Assembly (NCBI RefSeq): GCF_000482725.1
Contig: NZ_KI519481.1
Coordinates: forward strand, 1-64,000
DNA: 64,000 bases
Direction: 5' to 3'
Source of the DNA: Psychromonas arctica DSM 14288
GTDB taxonomy: Bacteria > Pseudomonadota > Gammaproteobacteria > Enterobacterales > Psychromonadaceae
Positions within the stretch are counted from its first letter, which is position 1. Every line of letters starts with the position of its first letter. Of this stretch, positions 54,351 to 62,664 are shown piece after piece. The notes under the pieces are model-generated. The model made no database searches and had not been told where the DNA came from. It saw only the letters and a list, made by a program, of their open reading frames with translations. The translations under genes were made by a program, and so were the position numbers.

Positions 54351-55139
54351 TTATACCTCTGGTAAGTGCCATTTACCCCCAACAGATTCAGTCAATCTTT
54401 TTGCCGCTCGTTGTGCAAATATTTTGGCTTTATCTATATCGATAATATTGTGATGCAATGTTGTCGCATTCATCGTGACATATGGTATTGTTAGAACTGC
54501 CTCCGCGTGTCCGTGTATGGATAAAATAGGTAACGAAATGTTAGTGACGCCACTAATTTGTGGACTATCGCCAACGTAAAACCCATCCTTTAGTGTTTTT
54601 TCAATTTCTTGTTGTACGAATTTTTTTTCTTCTTCAGTTGCTCCTGAACTTTCCAACATCCTATTTCTCGTTTCTAAGTCATTAAACGCCAACATGACAA
54701 TACCTGAACCCGAACCAAATATATCTATTCTGGCACCTAATCTAACCACAAATCCCATTTTATATGGGCTCTCTTGCCTCGCAACTATTAGCATATGTCT
54801 TTGGTCGTAAACGCTTAAATGACAAGATTGTTGAATATGTTCGCTTAACTCAAGAATTTCTGGGTTTGCAACTCGAAGTAATCGTTTAATAGGAGGATGT
54901 AAATTTGAAAGCTCAAACATTTTCAGACTTAATTCATATGTTCCTTGAGCTTCATTGTGAATGACATATTCACGAACTTTAAGTACCTCAAGCATTCTAA
55001 AAATCTCGTTTACTGTCTTATCCAAATTTACTGAGATTTCTTTCTTTGTTAATGGTTGTTTTGACTTGCAAAGTAACTCAATTATATCAAGAGCTTTTTC
55101 AAGAGCAGGAGCTCGATACTCCACTTTATTTTGTAACAT
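54351..55139 (-). CDS. IclR-family transcriptional regulator of the polyuronate cluster
   Basis: 262 residues from the ATG at 55139 (GAGG upstream); a longer reading to 55244 adds 35 unlikely residues. N-terminal winged HTH (ALEKALDIIELLCKSKQPLT then KKEISVNLDKTVNEIFRMLEVLKVREYV) and a C-terminal IclR effector domain (LSEHIQQSCHLSVYDQRHML, GFVVRLGARIDIFGSGSGIVMLA). Divergent from the kdgF-TRAP operon, so it is likely their local regulator, similar in role to KdgR. Effector probably a KDG-type intermediate (inference). Confidence 0.85.
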   Translation of the reverse strand: MLQNKVEYRAPALEKALDIIELLCKSKQPLTKKEISVNLDKTVNEIFRMLEVLKVREYVIHNEAQGTYELSLKMFELSNLHPPIKRLLRVANPEILELSEHIQQSCHLSVYDQRHMLIVARQESPYKMGFVVRLGARIDIFGSGSGIVMLAFNDLETRNRMLESSGATEEEKKFVQQEIEKTLKDGFYVGDSPQISGVTNISLPILSIHGHAEAVLTIPYVTMNATTLHHNIIDIDKAKIFAQRAAKRLTESVGGKWHLPEV

Positions 55140-55219
55140 GTAGAAAACCTCTTTCAATAACAAATGGTAAAAAAATTGAGCGCTATTGTTGCATAGAACG
55201 AAATTCATATGCAAATGTA

Positions 55220-55232
55220 GTTGATTGTATAT
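55220..55232 (+). promoter_or_regulatory. Second copy of the GTTGATTGTATAT motif
   Basis: Identical 13-base motif to that at 52143-52155. Here it lies in the divergent region, 81 bases upstream of the IclR ATG. Confidence 0.4.
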
Positions 55233-55244
55233 GGATTCAAGCAA

Positions 55245-55701
55245 AGAGTAACTTGTTCTTAATATTTGAGTTACATAATTATATGAAAAGATTCACTGCT
55301 CACAGGCTGAATAAACTAAGAGAATTACGATGTATGGTGTGGTTTTTAATTTTCAGCACCCGTTGTACTTATGTTAGGTCACAAATATAGATATTTGTTT
55401 TACCTTGTCCCTAATATAAATTTCCATCTAAATATTTATTTTTCCATAGGCTTTTATTTAATTGTGATAATTCCCCCTCCCCAGTTTGGCTTATCAAGTA
55501 ACCAGGTAATAAGGCAAGAACAGTAGATAATTGATCCTTTTTGGACATTTAAAAATGTGACCTAAGTTTTAGCTCGTTACAAAGTTCATGAATAAATGTG
55601 ATTCACATAGCAAACAACATTGGTTTATATATGAATATGTATATTCATATGGGAATGTTTATGTGTCGCAGTGTAGCGATCTATCTTAAAAGGAAAATAA
55701 A
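55245..55701. other. Divergent regulatory region, IclR gene to kdgF operon
   Basis: About 450 bp, AT-rich. Contains the palindrome at 55631-55648. No gene I can support; the frames here lack start signals. Confidence 0.5.
55631..55648. promoter_or_regulatory. Palindromic operator candidate upstream of the kdgF-like gene
   Basis: ATGAATA-TGTA-TATTCAT: perfect 7-base arms around a 4-base centre, 54 bases before the start codon. The size and AT-rich arms suit an IclR/KdgR-type operator. Binding by the adjacent regulator is an inference. Confidence 0.5.
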
Positions 55702-56118
55702 ATGTCTGTAGAAAGAAAACAATATGTATACACAATTAAAGACCTTCCGATGACTCCTATCGTCGAAGATCAAGGAATTAGTACGCGATTTCTTCTTGGA
55801 GATAGCATATTAGTGAGCTTCATTGAAAATCCTCCTGGTGCAGATTTTCCTATCCATTCACATGACTGTGAACAAATAATGATTATGTTAGAAGGTTCTG
55901 AAGAACATGTAGTTGGTGATCAAGTGATATCAATGAAAGCAGGGGATGTTGCCGTTCACCCTTCGAATGTGCCTCATGGTGGTAAATCTGAAACGGGTAT
56001 GAAAGCAATTGATATTTTTGCGCCACCGCGTAGAGGCCATTTAGAGAAAATGAAGCAATATGGAACATTTCCTAATCCTGATGGTACTTACCCTAAGAAA
56101 AATAATATCGAAGAGTAA
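55702..56118 (+). CDS. kdgF: KdgF-like cupin (uronate linearisation)
   Basis: 138 residues, single cupin. The metal-binding His are expected in FPIHSHDCEQIMIMLEGSEEH and HPSNVPHGG. KdgF proteins convert the unsaturated 4,5-uronate released by lyases to its linear keto form, the step before KduI. AAAAGG precedes the ATG. First gene of an apparent operon kdgF-dctP-dctM-dctQ-SDR. The symbol rests on family pattern and context; other small cupins look alike. Confidence 0.75.
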   Translation: MSVERKQYVYTIKDLPMTPIVEDQGISTRFLLGDSILVSFIENPPGADFPIHSHDCEQIMIMLEGSEEHVVGDQVISMKAGDVAVHPSNVPHGGKSETGMKAIDIFAPPRRGHLEKMKQYGTFPNPDGTYPKKNNIEE

Positions 56119-56157
56119 CGCTTAAATGGACACTTAAATTCAGAGAAGGACCTTAAA

Positions 56158-57144
56158 ATGAAAATTTATCCTACATTAAAAAAATTAACTTTATCTGCCA
56201 TTGCTTTGGGATTGCTAGCGAGTAACCCTGCATATAGTGCAGTGAAATTAAAGTTAGCGCATTTTGCAGAATCCGGACATCCAGCTGATATTGCCGCAAA
56301 ACAAATGGCAAAAAATGTTTCAGAAAGAACAAATGGTGAAGTGAAGATTAATATATACCCAGCCAACCAACTGGGTAGCCCTAATGATGTATTAGAACAA
56401 AATATACTAGGTGTTATTGATATGAGTCTGCCAACTCAAGGGCATCTGAGTAAGTATTCATTAAAATTTGCGACAGTAATGACTCCGTTTGCATTTAGGG
56501 ATGCACAACATGCGTATGATGTTTTAGATGGGCCATTTATCAAATGGGCATCTCCAGATCTAGCACAAAATAATCTAGTTTATTTATCAAATTGGGACTG
56601 GGGTTTTAGAAATATCACCAATGGGAAAAGGGCGATTAACCACCCTAGTGATGTTAAAGGCCTTAAACTAAGAACTCCACCGGAAGTTCAACTTCAAGCC
56701 GCAATGTCTGCACTTGGCGCGAATGTAACCCAACTTTCATTTAATGAATTATACATGGCGCTAAAGCAAGGTGTTGTCGATGGTCAAGAGAACCCACTTT
56801 CAGTGATTTATCATAATAAGGTATACGAGGTTCAAAGTAATCTTGCTATGACTGAACATGTATATAACTCGATGGTTAATGTCATATCTAAGAAAAAATG
56901 GGAGAAATTAACGTCGGAACAGCAAGTCATTCTAAAAGAAGAAAGCGTAAAAGCTGGCAATATGATGCGTGATATTATGCAAAAAAATCAAGCTGACTTA
57001 GCTAAGCTGCTTGAAGAAAAAGGCATGAAAATAACCTACCCAGATAAAGCTGAGTTTAAAGCGGCAATGGGGCCTGCTTATGAACAAATTGGCGAGTATG
57101 CAGGTAAAGAAAATCTTCAAACTTTCCTTGATATGTTGGATTGA
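56158..57144 (+). CDS. dctP: TRAP transporter substrate-binding protein DctP
   Basis: Periplasmic binding protein for an organic acid, here probably an oligo-uronate or monouronate. 328 residues with a signal peptide ending near NPAYSA. DctP-family blocks are present: HFAESGHPADIAAKQMAKNV, IYPANQLGSPNDVLEQNILG, GLKLRTPPEVQLQAAMSALGANVTQLSFNELYMALKQGVVDGQENPLS. The conserved Arg in KLRTPP contacts carboxylates in this family. Followed by an intercistronic hairpin, then dctM. Confidence 0.9.
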   Translation: MKIYPTLKKLTLSAIALGLLASNPAYSAVKLKLAHFAESGHPADIAAKQMAKNVSERTNGEVKINIYPANQLGSPNDVLEQNILGVIDMSLPTQGHLSKYSLKFATVMTPFAFRDAQHAYDVLDGPFIKWASPDLAQNNLVYLSNWDWGFRNITNGKRAINHPSDVKGLKLRTPPEVQLQAAMSALGANVTQLSFNELYMALKQGVVDGQENPLSVIYHNKVYEVQSNLAMTEHVYNSMVNVISKKKWEKLTSEQQVILKEESVKAGNMMRDIMQKNQADLAKLLEEKGMKITYPDKAEFKAAMGPAYEQIGEYAGKENLQTFLDMLD

Positions 57145-57150
57145 TGCAAT

Positions 57151-57174
57151 CGACTCACCTAACTTGGTGAGTCG
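57151..57174 (+). other. Intercistronic hairpin between dctP and dctM
   Basis: CGACTCACC, loop TAACTT, GGTGAGTCG: 9 perfect pairs, no T run. Probably protects the dctP mRNA so that the binding protein is made in excess over the membrane subunits. Confidence 0.6.
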
Positions 57175-57195
57175 CCATTTAGGAGGTTTATTTTT

Positions 57196-58470
57196 ATGTT
57201 GGCATTAGTTGTATTTATAGGGCTTATCTCGCTAATTTTATTGGGTGTACCGATTGCTATCTCTTTGGGTGGGATCTCTATTGTAGCAATGCATGAAGAT
57301 TTTTCGACTCTTACTATGCTTGCACAGAGAATGTATTCATCTACAACTGGCTTTACATTATTAGCTATTCCCTTCTTTATCTTAGCTGGAAATCTGATGA
57401 ATTCGGGTGGGATCACCGATCGAATTTTTAGATTTGCTAAAGCCGGAGTAGGTCATTATTGGGGGGGACTTGGGCAAGTTAATATACTTTCTAGCGTAAT
57501 TTTTTCTGGTATGTCTGGTGCAGCTGTTGCTGATGCAGCGGGTCTTGGGAAAATTGAAATAAAAGCCATGGTTGATAATGGCTACGATGCAAAATTTGCA
57601 GCGGCTATCACTGCTGCGTCTTCTACTATAGGTCCAGTTATTCCACCGAGTATTCCATTTGTTATTTATGGCTCTCTTACTGGTGTCTCTGTAGGGAAAT
57701 TATTCCTTGCAGGTATGATACCTGGAGCATTAATGGCCATAACTATGGTTATAGCCGTTTATTTTATATCAATAAAACGGAATTACAAACGGCAACCTAA
57801 GGTAACAAAAAGTGAGTTTTGGATTAGCTTAAAAGAAGCTATTTTACCATTAATGACCCCTGTGATTATAGTAGGAGGAATATTAGGAGGGGTTTTTACG
57901 CCTACTGAAGCTGCTGTAGTTGCATGTCTGTACGCAATAATACTGAGTAAATTCGTTTATAGGGACCTTAGTTTTAATTCTTTGATTCATATTTTAAAAG
58001 ACACTTTGTTACACACTGTAAAAGTGATGTTTATTATTTCAACGGCAGGTTTTTTTAGTTGGGTAATGATTTATCTACAGGTACCACAAGCAGTTATAGA
58101 CACATTGATAACGTTGACTGATTCACCCGTTATATTATTGCTGATAATGATAGGCGTATTGTTAGGACTCGGGATGTTCCTTGAGGGAGTTGCCGTAATT
58201 CTTATTTGTGTACCTATATTCATGCCACTTGTACAGCATATTGGAATGGACCCTATTCAATTTGGCGTTGTTATGATTCTGGCCTCTATGATTGGACTTC
58301 TAAGCCCTCCAGTAGGAATGTGCCTCTATGCCGTTGCAAGTATAAGTAACGTTAAAATTGGAGCATTGAGCAAAGAAGTACTTCCTTACATGTTTGGGAT
58401 ACTACTTGTTCTGTTCTTTGTTGCTTTTATTCCTGAAATTTCGTTATTTGCCCCGTATTTTTTTGGATGA
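57196..58470 (+). CDS. dctM: TRAP transporter large membrane subunit DctM
   Basis: 424 residues with ~12 hydrophobic segments; strong AGGAGG ribosome site. DctM signatures include FFILAGNLMNSGGITDRIFRFA, GGLGQVNILSSVIFSGMSGAAVADAAGLGKIE, ITAASSTIGPVIPPSIPFVIYGSLTGVSVGKLFLAG and TPTEAAVVACLYA. Sodium-driven transport is expected for TRAP systems. It precedes dctQ, whereas the usual order is P-Q-M. Confidence 0.92.
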   Translation: MLALVVFIGLISLILLGVPIAISLGGISIVAMHEDFSTLTMLAQRMYSSTTGFTLLAIPFFILAGNLMNSGGITDRIFRFAKAGVGHYWGGLGQVNILSSVIFSGMSGAAVADAAGLGKIEIKAMVDNGYDAKFAAAITAASSTIGPVIPPSIPFVIYGSLTGVSVGKLFLAGMIPGALMAITMVIAVYFISIKRNYKRQPKVTKSEFWISLKEAILPLMTPVIIVGGILGGVFTPTEAAVVACLYAIILSKFVYRDLSFNSLIHILKDTLLHTVKVMFIISTAGFFSWVMIYLQVPQAVIDTLITLTDSPVILLLIMIGVLLGLGMFLEGVAVILICVPIFMPLVQHIGMDPIQFGVVMILASMIGLLSPPVGMCLYAVASISNVKIGALSKEVLPYMFGILLVLFFVAFIPEISLFAPYFFG

Positions 58471-58478
58471 TATGAATT

Positions 58479-59000
58479 ATGAATAAAATGTTAACTAAGT
58501 TAGACAATTTGATATTCAAGTCATTTAATGTCATAGCGATGACCTTTTTGGTTATCCTATTTTTATTAATGTCAATTAATGTAATTCTGAGATTTTATCC
58601 AATTATAACGATTGGTTGGTTCGATGAAATTATAGAACTTTTATTTGTATGGATGATATTTTGCGAAGCTGCCGTATTGTGGAAACTCAAAGAGCATCCG
58701 TATATTGATCTTGTTGAAAGCAAAATTAAAAATGACGTTAATAGGTATAAATTATTTATTTTAATCGAATTTATAAATATCTCGTTTCTATCAGTATTTG
58801 TTTATTACAGTTCTTCCTTGATTATTAATGCGACCGCATGGTCTCCAATATTCAAGATTCCGAAAAAGATCTACTATCTTTCCATGCCATTAACTGGCGT
58901 GTATATGATAGCTTGCTCGCTTCTTTTTGTTTGCCAACATATAAGAAAAATTGAAAAATCGAAAAAAATGACACTCCAACATAAAATTAGGAATATATAA
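58479..59000 (+). CDS. dctQ: TRAP transporter small membrane subunit DctQ
   Basis: 173 residues, four hydrophobic segments, with the DctQ pattern IGWFDEIIELLFVWMIFCEAAVLWKLKEHPYIDLVE. 8 bases after dctM and 1 base before the SDR gene. Completes a P-M-Q TRAP system. Confidence 0.82.
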   Translation: MNKMLTKLDNLIFKSFNVIAMTFLVILFLLMSINVILRFYPIITIGWFDEIIELLFVWMIFCEAAVLWKLKEHPYIDLVESKIKNDVNRYKLFILIEFINISFLSVFVYYSSSLIINATAWSPIFKIPKKIYYLSMPLTGVYMIACSLLFVCQHIRKIEKSKKMTLQHKIRNI

Positions 59001-59001
59001 C

Positions 59002-59730
59002 ATGGCTAAATATTTAATTACTGGTGCCAGTACTGGTATTGGAGCTGAAACATCGCGTGTTTTAGCTGCAGGAAATGAACTTTTTTTAGTTTATAACCGT
59101 TCTAAAGAAAAAGCTGAACAACTCAAAATTGATCTTGAAGTCATGGGGGCCAAAGTTCATCTTTTTCAAGCAGATTTAACCTCAGAAGAAGCTTGTATTA
59201 GATTATTCGATGAGGTCTGTCTTGTTACGACTAGCTTAGATGCGCTAATTAACAATGCCGGCGGACTAGTACAGCGCCAGAGCATTGAAGAATTCGAATG
59301 GGATTTGATGTTAGATATATTTAATTTAAATACATTCTCACTGTTTAAAGTGACTTCTCTTGCTATCCCTCTATTAATGAAAGGATCAAATGCTAGCATA
59401 GTTAATACAACATCAATAGTCGTAAGGCATGGTGGGCCGACTGCAACTCTTTACGCAGCTTCAAAAGGAGCAGTAGATACATTTACAAGAGGGGCATGTA
59501 GAGAACTCGCACCAACTATTCGAGTGAATTCAGTCTCTCCAGGTGTGATTGATACACCTTTCCATCATAAGGTTTCTACTCAAGAACAAATGAAAACTTG
59601 GGCCGAAGGAAACCCTTTAAAAAGAAATGGTGTATCTAAAAATATTGCTGATGCTATTAAATTTTGTATAGAGAATGATTTTGTTAACGGTGAAAGTATC
59701 GACGTTAACGGTGGCCTATATATTCGCTAA
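59002..59730 (+). CDS. SDR-family oxidoreductase, probable uronate-derived keto-sugar reductase
   Basis: 242 residues. N-terminal cofactor site TGASTGIGAETSRVL (TGX3GXG), NNAG, catalytic Ser in IVNTTSIVVRHGG, Tyr-X3-Lys in LYAASKGAVDTF, and PGVIDTPF. In this context it may reduce the keto acid DEH or act at the KduD step; the true kduD nearby is dead, so this SDR may have taken over that role. Exact substrate not readable. Ends before a small hairpin (CCTCTA/TAGAGG, 59739-59760). Confidence 0.82.
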   Translation: MAKYLITGASTGIGAETSRVLAAGNELFLVYNRSKEKAEQLKIDLEVMGAKVHLFQADLTSEEACIRLFDEVCLVTTSLDALINNAGGLVQRQSIEEFEWDLMLDIFNLNTFSLFKVTSLAIPLLMKGSNASIVNTTSIVVRHGGPTATLYAASKGAVDTFTRGACRELAPTIRVNSVSPGVIDTPFHHKVSTQEQMKTWAEGNPLKRNGVSKNIADAIKFCIENDFVNGESIDVNGGLYIR

Positions 59731-59738
59731 AATTAATT

Positions 59739-59760
59739 CCTCTAAAGGTCACTGTAGAGG
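59739..59760 (+). other. Intercistronic hairpin before the 59775 gene
   Basis: CCTCTA and TAGAGG around a 10-base loop, with no T run after it. Followed at once by ATAAGGAGA, the ribosome site of the next gene. Confidence 0.4.
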
Positions 59761-59774
59761 GATAAGGAGAAGTA

Positions 59775-60098
59775 ATGAAAATAACAAGAGATCTAATTTA
59801 TAACAATATTGATCAAATAATGATTAACGCTCAAAAAGTGAATACCAAATCAGAGTTAACCTTAAAAGAAATTCTAAATGATGATTTCTTGAGTAAAGAA
59901 ACTAAGTTCAATAATCTACAAGAAATATTTTCTTCTTTAGGAAAAAGTGATGTAACAGAAGATACCTTTAATGAAATTCCGGAGGAAGAGTGGAGTGAAT
60001 TTATTATTAGTAATACATCATTCAAAAACTGGAAAGAGATGTTAAATGAAGCAACAGCATTTTATATAAAAAAACATGTTTTTACTGGAATCTTATAG
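59775..60098 (+). CDS. Small acidic protein of unknown function
   Basis: 107 residues with AAGGAGA well placed before the ATG. Helical, acidic, no membrane segment: LTLKEILNDDFLSKETKFNN then LQEIFSSLGKSDV and IPEEEWSEFIISNTSFKNW. I do not recognise the family. It follows the SDR gene by 44 bases and is likely the last intact gene of the kdgF operon. Confidence 0.65.
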   Translation: MKITRDLIYNNIDQIMINAQKVNTKSELTLKEILNDDFLSKETKFNNLQEIFSSLGKSDVTEDTFNEIPEEEWSEFIISNTSFKNWKEMLNEATAFYIKKHVFTGIL

Positions 60099-60179
60099 TT
60101 AAATTACAAGTGTGTTTAAAGATTTAAGTGCGAGAAGGGTTAATAATAGAATTATTTTAACCCTACAACTCCAAGTTCA

Positions 60180-60488
60180 AAATTATTAGTATGCCGTGAT
60201 CGCTCCCTCTTATGCTCCTTCAAAAAGTGCCGTCACGGAGGTAACTCTAATAATGGCAAGTGAATGAGCAAAATACGGCATTAATGTTAATGCCATTGTA
60301 TCACGCTATATGGTAACAAATAATATCGCAGCTTTACGTGCGGATGAAGCAAGGAGCGGGCACATACCTTCTGAAGGTTGGAGATGGCAGAAGAGGTTGC
60401 TGGGCTACGTGTTTTCTTAGTATCAGCAGCTGCAAGTTATATCAATGGTTATGCAATTGCTGTAGATGGCAGTTTAGGTTGGATCTGA
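60180..60488 (+). pseudogene. kduD: kduD relic (2-dehydro-3-deoxy-D-gluconate 5-dehydrogenase)
   Basis: Only the last ~100 residues remain. VIAPSYAPSKSAVTEVTLIM then ASE-stop-AKYGINVNAIVSRYMVTNN and ALRADEARSGHI follow the KduD C terminus (S-Y-ASK-G-TR-MANEWA--INVNAIAPGYMATNN-LRAD--R). The stop at 60267-60269 is TGA where homologues have TGG (Trp). After a frameshift near 60380 the reading becomes EMAEEVAGLRVFLVSAAASY and INGYAIAVDGSLGWI, ending at 60486-60488. The N-terminal Rossmann part is gone. Confidence 0.75.
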
Positions 60489-60489
60489 A

Positions 60490-60598
60490 AATGCTTCGCT
60501 ATCAGTCTCTTCTGATAAAAGAAAGGCGTGTCGCCGATAGGACGAAAGCAGTGTTAATAAATATCAAACAGCCGCGTCGAGCGCAGACTAGCAAAAAC
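60490..60598 (+). repeat. R1 partial copy D
   Basis: TATCAGTCTCTTCTGATAAA, then GGCGTGTCGCC and the AATAAATATCAAACAGCC block: only the 3' portion of R1 (H3 onward). It begins directly after the kduD relic stop. Confidence 0.6.
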
Positions 60599-60721
60599 TA
60601 AAACTGCTTGCCCATGCAGATTATGTGGGATGATAAGTTGACAAAATATATTGCCCTGCAGAAACATACCTACGAGTTAATCCCCTTCAATTAACAAACT
60701 ACATCGAACACGGTGGTTGCA

Positions 60722-60860
60722 ACATCCCCGCCGTTGAGCAGAAACGCCCCGGTGTCAGTCTCTTTGCCGCCTTTCTCTTCTGATAAGAGAAAGATGTGTC
60801 GCCGACAGGGCGAAACCACTGCTAATAAATATCAAACAGCCCCGACGAGCCAAAGCAAAG
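60722..60860 (+). repeat. R1 partial copy E, lacking the two-hairpin module
   Basis: The 5' CCCCGCCGT segment joins directly to GAGCAGAAACGCCCCGGTGT, H3, H4 and the AATAAATATCAAACAGCC block. The enclosing stem with H1 and H2 (about 120 bp) is missing as a unit. Its upstream flank resembles that of copy C. Confidence 0.65.
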
Positions 60861-60961
60861 ATCAGCTATAACTGAATCATTTATTGTTAGCCTGTGATTT
60901 TAAATCTAAAAGGATCACCAACCTTTAGTTCAATATAGCCTCAACAAAGCATCACTCACAA

Positions 60962-61230
60962 TGGACAAACATCCCCACCGTGAAGTTTTCCCAAGCTAAA
61001 TCGACATATTAGCAATCGCAAACAGGACGTTTGCGATAATGTCAGAATGGCCACGGACGGCCATCCTGACATGCTGCGTTTAAAGTGACGCTTTAGATTG
61101 GATAAGAAAACGCCCCGGTGTCAGTCTCTTTGCCGTCTTTCTCTTCTGATAAGAGAAAGACGTGTCGCCGACAGGGCGAAACCACTGCTAATAACGATCA
61201 AACAACCACGAGGAGCAAAGACGAGCCCAA
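60962..61230 (+). repeat. R1 structured repeat, copy F
   Basis: Full architecture. H1 61015-61037 (ATCGCAAAC / GTTTGCGAT, loop AGGAC), H2 61039-61072 (ATGTCAG-A-ATGGCC / GGCCAT-C-CTGACAT, loop ACGGAC), H3 61134-61162 (CGTCTTTCTCTT / AAGAGAAAGACG, loop CTGAT). Enclosing arms CCAAGCTAAA (60991-61000) and TTTAGATTGG (61092-61101). Confidence 0.75.
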
Positions 61231-61352
61231 TGCAACCACTGCTAATAGCAGATCAAACTGATCTGACGAGCTATAACTCAAAGAAAATTTAAACAAAAGC
61301 TGCACTTTCATGCAGCACGTAAATTATTTGAGCCTTAACAAACCTTGAATAG

Positions 61353-62231
61353 CTACTTGGAAAATACCACCGTTTTACTCCCGTTCAAGAAGATACGATG
61401 CTCAATATGCCAACGTACTGCGCGTGACAGAGTTAAGCACTCGATATCGCGGCCCTTAGCGGCCAAATCTTGCGGGTAATAACTATGGTCAACGGTTTCT
61501 ACACATTGACTAATGATGGGACCTTCATCAAGGTCATCGCTGACGTAATGGGCAGTTGCTCCCACCAATTTAATACCACGGTCATAGGCTTGGTAATAAG
61601 GCTTTGCGCCCTTAAATCCAGGTAATAGCGAATGATGGATATTAATTGCTTTGCCGGACAGTTTTTTCGACATTTCACTGGAAAGCACCTGCATATAACG
61701 CGCTAATACCACTAAATCAGCGTTACTATCTTCAATTATTTTAAGCACTTTTGCTTCTTGTTCTGGTTTTGTCTCTTTAGAGATTGGTAAATGGTAATAA
61801 GGAATACCATGCCATTTAGCGAGTTCTTCTAAGTCAGGATGGTTTGATATGATCGCCGGAATTTCAATATTAAGGTCACCGGTGCGGTAACGATACAAAA
61901 GGTCATTCAAACAATGATCATGTTTAGATACCATGATCACTACTTTGGATTTATAAGGTCTAGATGCTAATTGCCATTGCATATCAAATTCATTAGCACG
62001 TAATTGAAATTGCTCACAAAAGTCTTCGCGGTTAAATACCTTATCTTTATCTGCCCTAAACTCTACGCGTATAAAAAAGCGATTTTCAGTCGTATCAACA
62101 AATGAATGAATCTCATTAATATAAAAACCATGTTTAAATAAAAAGCGAGTAACCACATCAACAGTACCCGGTTTGCTAATGCAGTCTGCAGTGATGATGT
62201 GAGTTTGTGGTATTGATTTGATATCAGACAT
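61353..62231 (-). CDS. purU: Formyltetrahydrofolate deformylase
   Basis: Hydrolyses 10-formyl-THF to formate and THF, balancing one-carbon pools and supplying formate for PurT. 292 residues from the ATG at 62231 (AAGGATCG upstream); an earlier start adds 15 residues. N-terminal ACT domain (HIITADCISKPGTVDVVTRFL) and C-terminal formyltransferase domain with INIHHSLLPGFKGAKPYYQAYDRGIKLVGATAHYV (catalytic Asn/His region) and YMQVLSSEM. Confidence 0.94.
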   Translation of the reverse strand: MSDIKSIPQTHIITADCISKPGTVDVVTRFLFKHGFYINEIHSFVDTTENRFFIRVEFRADKDKVFNREDFCEQFQLRANEFDMQWQLASRPYKSKVVIMVSKHDHCLNDLLYRYRTGDLNIEIPAIISNHPDLEELAKWHGIPYYHLPISKETKPEQEAKVLKIIEDSNADLVVLARYMQVLSSEMSKKLSGKAINIHHSLLPGFKGAKPYYQAYDRGIKLVGATAHYVSDDLDEGPIISQCVETVDHSYYPQDLAAKGRDIECLTLSRAVRWHIEHRIFLNGSKTVVFSK

Positions 62232-62262
62232 TGTCGATCCTTGATTAAAATGTAAAAAGCCA

Positions 62263-62286
62263 CCTAGCCTGATCAAACAAGCTAAG
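62263..62286 (-). terminator. Possible attenuator hairpin upstream of purU
   Basis: On the minus strand CTTAGCTTG pairs with CAGGCTAGG (two G-T pairs, loop TTTGAT), followed within a few bases by CTTTTT, ending ~20 bases before the purU ribosome site. Either an attenuator or chance. Confidence 0.35.
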
Positions 62287-62664
62287 CTTCTGTTCGTGTT
62301 ACGGGTAGGCGTGTCTTAAAAACGGACCTAACATCCTGTTAAATAAAGTAATACTTAATTATTAAGGTGTTAAATAAAGTTCTGTTTAAAAGAAAGCAAT
62401 AATTACTCAATGTTGTTGCTAGTTTGTTGAATAAATCGTTAAATATTAACAAAACGTTAACCTATACAACTCATTGCAACTTGTCGTGAATGAATAATAA
62501 AATCTGTGCGCTAGTCTTCTAAAAGTGTTTCAGTAATATGATCAGTAAGTGCTTTTGAAGAAGAAATTTAATCGACTTATAATCGATAGCTAGCGTATTT
62601 TAAAATCGTTCAGATAGGTTTATAGTAGCTCGATAACTTTTAATATATATTGGGAGTAAAGCAA
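62287..62664. other. Divergent intergenic region, purU to the 62665 gene
   Basis: About 380 bp, AT-rich, must contain both promoters. I saw no riboswitch-like fold or small gene that I could support. Confidence 0.45.

Larger units (their letters stand above)
60099..61352. other. Gap with kduD relic and three R1-derived segments
   Basis: 1254 bp between the unknown gene and purU. Apart from the relic and R1 segments it contains no supported gene; the 60-90 codon frames in it are repeat or relic artefacts. Confidence 0.5.

Noticed and set aside
14220-60269. TGA read as tryptophan in this genome
   Set aside because: Two TGG-to-TGA events tempted this idea, but TGA is a normal stop in many intact genes here (for example rluF at 4894-4896) and the kduD copy is clearly degenerate.
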